From: DASVUS01 sp036388675
Lineage (GTDB): Bacteria > Armatimonadota > Abditibacteriia > Abditibacteriales > Abditibacteriaceae
NCBI GenBank assembly: GCA_036388675.1
Contig: DASVRI010000030.1
Coordinates: 62,001 to 126,000, forward strand
Length of the DNA stretch: 64,000 nt
Reading direction: 5' to 3'
In this document: positions 60,877-64,000 of the stretch, piece after piece
Layout of the letters: each line of letters starts with the position of its first letter
Position numbering within the stretch: the stretch's first letter is position 1
Notes under the pieces: model-generated
What the model was told of the DNA's origin: nothing
Databases searched by the model: none
What the model saw: the letters and a program-made list of their open reading frames with translations, nothing else
Position numbers and translations under genes: made by a program

Positions 60877-60911
60877 TCTGTCTTCATGCGTTGAATCGGC
60901 TCGAACGTGCT

Positions 60912-60962
60912 GGCTTTTCTCCATGCACTTTGCCCGAGGCGCAAAGTGCATGGAGAAAAGCC
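60912..60962. terminator. 22-bp perfect hairpin in divergent intergenic DNA
   Basis: Arms 60912-60933 and 60941-60962 (GGCTTTTCTCCATGCACTTT and on), loop 7 bases. It resembles the bidirectional terminators elsewhere in the window, but no gene ends next to it. Confidence 0.65.
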
Positions 60963-61159
60963 TTAACGTAAAGCGCTTGCAGCCGCATCAAAAACGATGG
61001 GTTGAAGCCGCACTTGCGCAGCTATCCATCCTGCTTTGCTCTGTCACCGCACGCCGGGCTATTTGATAGGCAGGCGTGTGCTGTTGATTCGATGGAAGCA
61101 ACCATCTTGCCTTTGATGGAGACCGAGAGGATTTTCGCTTTTTGGTGTCTGGAGCCTGT

Positions 61160-61213
61160 CAGTGCCGGTTCTGAGTACTCGAAACGAGGAGTGCACCTTT
61201 TGAACCGGCACTG
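61160..61213. repeat. 12-bp inverted repeat around a GAGTACTC site
   Basis: CAGTGCCGGTTC (61160-61171) and GAACCGGCACTG (61202-61213), with GAGTACTC at 61173-61180 just inside the left arm. Confidence 0.7.
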
Positions 61214-61285
61214 AGTCGTCGCGGCGCAAAAGGCGCGGTATACTTTATAAATTGCGTGCCATTGCAGGCAACATCCTCGAAAACT

Positions 61286-63454
61286 ATGACAAAAAAATTG
61301 CCAAATGACACCTCTGCAAACTCAGAGATACGGCCTGCTTCCAACGCGCATGCCATTGCCGATGCCATCGCTTCCACGATGGGTTCACGCGATGCAGCAG
61401 AAGCATTCGGGCCGGGCTTTGCTCACGGCACTCTGGCCAATGCGGCTCTGCCGGGTGCCGCATTTCACCCGCACGAATTTGATGTGGAGCTGTCGCAGAC
61501 TTCGCTGGCCGAAGCCGACGAATTGCTTAAGTCAACGCTTGATGAAGCGATGCGCGCCATCGGCGGCACGCGGGCTTTTCTCGCGCTGGTCGATACCTTA
61601 TCGGGTGAACTGGTGCTGCGCTTCACCGCAGGCGATGGCTGGACTGAGGACATTCGGCGGTTGCGCGTCAACATGCGTGCGGTGAAGGAACACAATCAAA
61701 GCAAGGGCGAAGGCTCACGCAACCAGGCTTCAACACTTGCCACTTCGCTGGGGATGCACCCGCAGGATAATCGGCAGGGCATCACGCGCCACGTTGTGGT
61801 CAACGGTCGTCGCTACTGGACGGGCGACGTATCCAGAGACCCCTATTACATCGGTTTTTTCGATGATGTAAAAAGCGAAGTGGCGGTGCCGATTACGGCG
61901 CGCGGCGGCGGCACCATCGGCGTGGTCAACGTAGAAAGCCCGGAGCCGGACGCCTTTGGTGAAGAGCACGCCAACATTCTATCGGTGTTGGCGCGGCGCA
62001 TCGCGATTATCATCGCCATGGCCGAGCATCAGTTGCGTGAAGAAGCTCTCATTGCCATCGGGCGCGACTTCAGTTCAACCGCCGACGTTGAAACCGTCAT
62101 GGAAGACGTGGTGGTGCAGGCGACCAAAATTTTACGGGCCGACGATTGCTCGTTGTTTCTCATGGACGAAGAAGGCGACCGTTTGCAACTGGCGGCCAGT
62201 CATGGGCCGCTCCACGAGCAGGCCGGTCGCAGCAGCGCACGCTACGCTTTGGGTGAAGGTCTCACCGGATGGGTGGCGCAACATGGCGAAACCATTCGCG
62301 TGGGCGACCCGCGCACCGATCCGCGCTGGAAAGGCTTGTTCATGGAAGCGCCCGCCGGTGAACTGGCCGCCGTGATGGCGGTTCCGGTGCGCGGCCATCG
62401 CAGCATGATTGGCGTTTTGCGCGTGGTGCGGCACCGCAAAGGCTCGTTGTATTTTCTGCCCCAGGAGTTCACGCAGGCCGATGAAGATGTGCTGGTCACC
62501 CTCGCCGGACAGTTGGCTGTCGCCATCGACCGCACGCGTTTGCTGGGGCGCTTGTTGCAGGCGGAGCGCATGGCGGCCTGGGGCGAAATGAGCGCGCGTT
62601 CAGCGCACATGATCGGCAATGCCGTATTTGGCATCAAGGGCCACCTCAACGAACTGCAATACTGGATAAACGATTTGCTGGAGCCGCAGGAACTGGACGA
62701 AGAAACATCCGGCACGAGTACTCAACACACCGATGGGGCAGATGCTGAAGCGAACGCCGGAGCCGAAGTGAACGCCGGGGCCGGGCGCAGTTCGCGTGAA
62801 CCTTCGGCGCGCGACGAGGCGCGCTTGTTGATGGAAAACACCACGCGTGGAATTTATCGCCTCGAAGAAATTTTAGGCGAGTTTCGCGACTTTGTTCTGG
62901 CGACGCAGCTTCACGCGCGCTCGCAGGACATCAACCAGATCATGCGCAACGTCACAGCCGAGAGTTTTCCGCGCAATTCCAACATCGACCTGGTGTTGAA
63001 CCTGACGCCGCAACTGCCGCCGGTTTCGGCAGACGAAGCCAAACTCAAACGCGCTTTTAGCGAACTCATCGAGAATTCAATCGACTTTCAGCCGCACGGC
63101 GGCATGTTAACCATTCGTACCGGCCTGGCCGCCGACGAAACCGTGCGTGAACTGGCGCGGCAGCCGATGAACGGACCCGTGTTGCAAATTGAGTTTATCG
63201 ATCACGGGCCGGGCCTCAGCGAACAAGACCGCGAACGCGTATTTACGCCTTTTTACACGCGCAAAGCCAAGGGCATGGGGCTGGGGCTTTCTATTGTAAA
63301 AGGAATTATTGAAGCGCATCACGGCGTAATTCGTGAGGTTGGTCAAAGCGGGGAATTCAACACGCGCATTGACCGGGCCAAGGCAGCCGGAGCGCACTTC
63401 GTGATTCTTCTGCCGGCGTATGCCGAAGACGGCAAAGGTACTGAGACGGTTTGA
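61286..63454 (+). CDS. Sensor histidine kinase with two GAF domains
   Basis: 722 residues from MTKKLPND; a GTG ten codons upstream (61256) is possible. GAF-1 (about 70-260: RRYWTGDVSRDPYYIGFFDD, VKSEVAVPITARGGGTIGVV) and GAF-2 (about 260-420: EALIAIGRDFSSTADVETVM, MAVPVRGHRSMIGVLRVVRH). The dimerisation region reads AAWGEMSARSAHMIGNAVFG with the likely phosphoacceptor His near residue 440; this differs from the usual HExxNPL. An Ala/Glu/Gly-rich insert follows, then HATPase_c: LIENSIDFQP (N box) and DHGPGLSEQDRERVFTPFYT with KGMGLGLSIVKGII. No membrane helix, so cytoplasmic. The response regulator follows 90 bases downstream. Confidence 0.92.
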   Translation: MTKKLPNDTSANSEIRPASNAHAIADAIASTMGSRDAAEAFGPGFAHGTLANAALPGAAFHPHEFDVELSQTSLAEADELLKSTLDEAMRAIGGTRAFLALVDTLSGELVLRFTAGDGWTEDIRRLRVNMRAVKEHNQSKGEGSRNQASTLATSLGMHPQDNRQGITRHVVVNGRRYWTGDVSRDPYYIGFFDDVKSEVAVPITARGGGTIGVVNVESPEPDAFGEEHANILSVLARRIAIIIAMAEHQLREEALIAIGRDFSSTADVETVMEDVVVQATKILRADDCSLFLMDEEGDRLQLAASHGPLHEQAGRSSARYALGEGLTGWVAQHGETIRVGDPRTDPRWKGLFMEAPAGELAAVMAVPVRGHRSMIGVLRVVRHRKGSLYFLPQEFTQADEDVLVTLAGQLAVAIDRTRLLGRLLQAERMAAWGEMSARSAHMIGNAVFGIKGHLNELQYWINDLLEPQELDEETSGTSTQHTDGADAEANAGAEVNAGAGRSSREPSARDEARLLMENTTRGIYRLEEILGEFRDFVLATQLHARSQDINQIMRNVTAESFPRNSNIDLVLNLTPQLPPVSADEAKLKRAFSELIENSIDFQPHGGMLTIRTGLAADETVRELARQPMNGPVLQIEFIDHGPGLSEQDRERVFTPFYTRKAKGMGLGLSIVKGIIEAHHGVIREVGQSGEFNTRIDRAKAAGAHFVILLPAYAEDGKGTETV

Positions 63455-63544
63455 GTTGAGCCTGCGAGTACTCGTTTCGGCAAACATTCGTTTGAACGAG
63501 TATCTCGCTTCCACTTAAAGATATGTTTGAGGAATTAAAAGAGT

Positions 63545-64000
63545 ATGGGAAAGATTTTTGTCGTTGACGATGAAGACGATGTGCGCCTTTCATTGGAGCG
63601 TCGCATGGCGCGTGAAGGCCATACGGTGCAAAGCGCCGGTTCACAGGCCGCTGCCATTGAGATCATCGGTTCCACAGACGTGCCCTTCGATGTTGTGCTG
63701 ACGGACATGTTGATGGAATCGCCAAACTCAGGCGTTGAAGTGCTGAAAGCGGCTCTGGCGCGCGATGTGTTTACCGAGGTTGTCATTCTAACGGCTTATG
63801 GCAACGTGGCCAACGCCGTCGAGTGCATGAAAATGGGCGCCTTCGATTACGTGGAGAAAAACATTCCTGGCGTCGATGTTTACGAATTGATTTGCATCAA
63901 AATCGAGCAGGCGCTGGATCGCCGCCGCTCTTCGCTGTCCACCGTGCGCAAGCTCGAACAGTTCGCTCGCACACAGGACAAACGCACCGACTCGCCTCTG
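63545..64000 (+). CDS. Response regulator receiver protein (3' part outside window)
   Basis: 152 codons remain open at the window end. GAGGAATTAAAAG before ATG 63545. Receiver domain: MGKIFVVDDEDDVRLSLERR (acidic pocket), DVVLTDMLMESPNSG (phosphoacceptor Asp), EVVILTAYGNVANAVECMKM (Thr switch) and GAFDYVEK (Lys). After about residue 120 a helical region begins, so an output domain, possibly NtrC-like or DNA-binding, may follow. It is the probable partner of the histidine kinase upstream. Confidence 0.93.
   Translation, partial: MGKIFVVDDEDDVRLSLERRMAREGHTVQSAGSQAAAIEIIGSTDVPFDVVLTDMLMESPNSGVEVLKAALARDVFTEVVILTAYGNVANAVECMKMGAFDYVEKNIPGVDVYELICIKIEQALDRRRSSLSTVRKLEQFARTQDKRTDSPL

Larger units (their letters stand above)
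60688..61285. other. Large divergent intergenic region with repeats and hairpins
   Basis: 598 bases between the J-like/solute-binding gene and the histidine-kinase gene. It holds a MITE-like copy (60730-60876), a 22-bp perfect hairpin (60912-60962), a 12-bp inverted repeat (61160-61213) and a GAGTACTC at 61173. Hairpins in a divergent promoter region are unexpected and may mark a small RNA. Confidence 0.6.
229..63473. repeat. GAGTACTC highly iterated palindrome (68 copies across the window)
   Basis: First-base coordinates: 229, 900, 2026, 2306, 3117, 3971, 4675, 5382, 7362, 7857, 8393, 8784, 10130, 11128, 12595, 13022, 14954, 15370, 15794, 18620, 20166, 20489, 20787, 21483, 21868, 25211, 26768, 27033, 27838, 30604, 31165, 31637, 32789, 32805, 33379, 34112, 34509, 35262, 36959, 37798, 38482, 39068, 39079, 41430, 42356, 42685, 42931, 43642, 44322, 46172, 46621, 47006, 47090, 48452, 49337, 49985, 51390, 52028, 54252, 55596, 56751, 57990, 58493, 59623, 60000, 61173, 62716, 63466. 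By hand count 34 extend to CGAGTACTCG; nearly all fit YGAGTACTCR. 48 lie in coding sequence and 20 between genes. I saw AGTACT only three times outside the octamer (18904, 44749, 48017), so selection acts on the octamer. Confidence 0.95.

Noticed and set aside
229..63473. GAGTACTC as a DNA-uptake sequence
   Set aside because: Known uptake sequences (Neisseria DUS, Pasteurellaceae USS) are non-palindromic and often occur as inverted pairs in terminators; only two terminators here carry pairs, so a HIP-like element fits better, though uptake is not excluded (a comF gene is present).
1..64000. CRISPR array, rRNA, tRNA or prophage
   Set aside because: No regularly spaced direct repeats, no tRNA cloverleaf or TpsiC signatures noticed, no rRNA sequence and no phage structural genes were seen.

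Overview
This window looks like chromosomal DNA of a GC-rich (roughly 57% by eye) environmental bacterium from the Armatimonadota/Abditibacteriota neighbourhood, or a phylum of similar biology. The pointers are two H-X9-DG type prepilin proteins (1-282 and 48507-49325), a regulator that joins a GntR DNA-binding domain to a LacI-like sugar-sensing domain, several secreted plant-polysaccharide enzymes, and dispersed hairpin repeats of types also seen in Planctomycetes-like genomes. The placement is an inference. I found no rRNA, tRNA, CRISPR array, prophage or intact transposase.

Layout. 1-7 kb: partial prepilin, small lipoprotein, ATP-dependent DNA ligase, SAM methyltransferase, Fpg/Nei DNA glycosylase, DUF442-type phosphatase and a secreted helical protein. 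7-16 kb: NAD(P)HX repair enzyme, O-methyltransferase, orphan pyruvate dehydrogenase E1-beta, zinc-ribbon membrane protein, secreted TIM-barrel glycosidase-like protein and an RtcB ligase. 15.8-22.3 kb: a very compact small transcription unit, the GntR/LacI regulator, a giant VIT-domain protein and a propeller lipoprotein. 22-26.4 kb: thioredoxin-like protein, SDR, GH1-like glycosidase, ThuA and a CARF-like protein. 26.7-30.2 kb: a ClpN-only protein followed by ClpC. 30-37.5 kb: GH10 xylanase, a sugar-acid/epimerase/cupin operon and an ECF sigma/anti-sigma-like pair. 37.6-48.3 kb: KdsD, NlpC/P60 protein, ComF, gluconokinase with a lipid kinase, GNAT, PfkB kinase and a PPi-type phosphofructokinase. 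48.5-64 kb: prepilin, PepSY protein, acyl-ACP desaturase, class II aldolase, ankyrin protein, ACT-domain protein, TMEM14-like protein, a degenerate-J-domain/solute-binding fusion, and a histidine kinase with its response regulator (cut by the window end).

The genes suggest a heterotroph degrading plant polymers (xylanase, glycosidases, gluconokinase, sugar-phosphate enzymes) and feeding a glycolysis that contains a probable PPi-dependent phosphofructokinase and a class II aldolase.

The most striking signal is not a gene. The 8-base palindrome GAGTACTC, usually inside CGAGTACTCG, occurs 68 times by my hand count, about once per 940 bases, where roughly one would be expected by chance. It lies on both sides of gene boundaries, in all three reading frames and inside terminator stems. 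It behaves like the HIP1 palindrome of cyanobacteria but with a different sequence. Secondary signals are unusually long perfect intergenic hairpins, a ~130-147 bp MITE-like element in two inverted copies, and a promoter-SD-micro-ORF-terminator unit at 15.8-16.1 kb.
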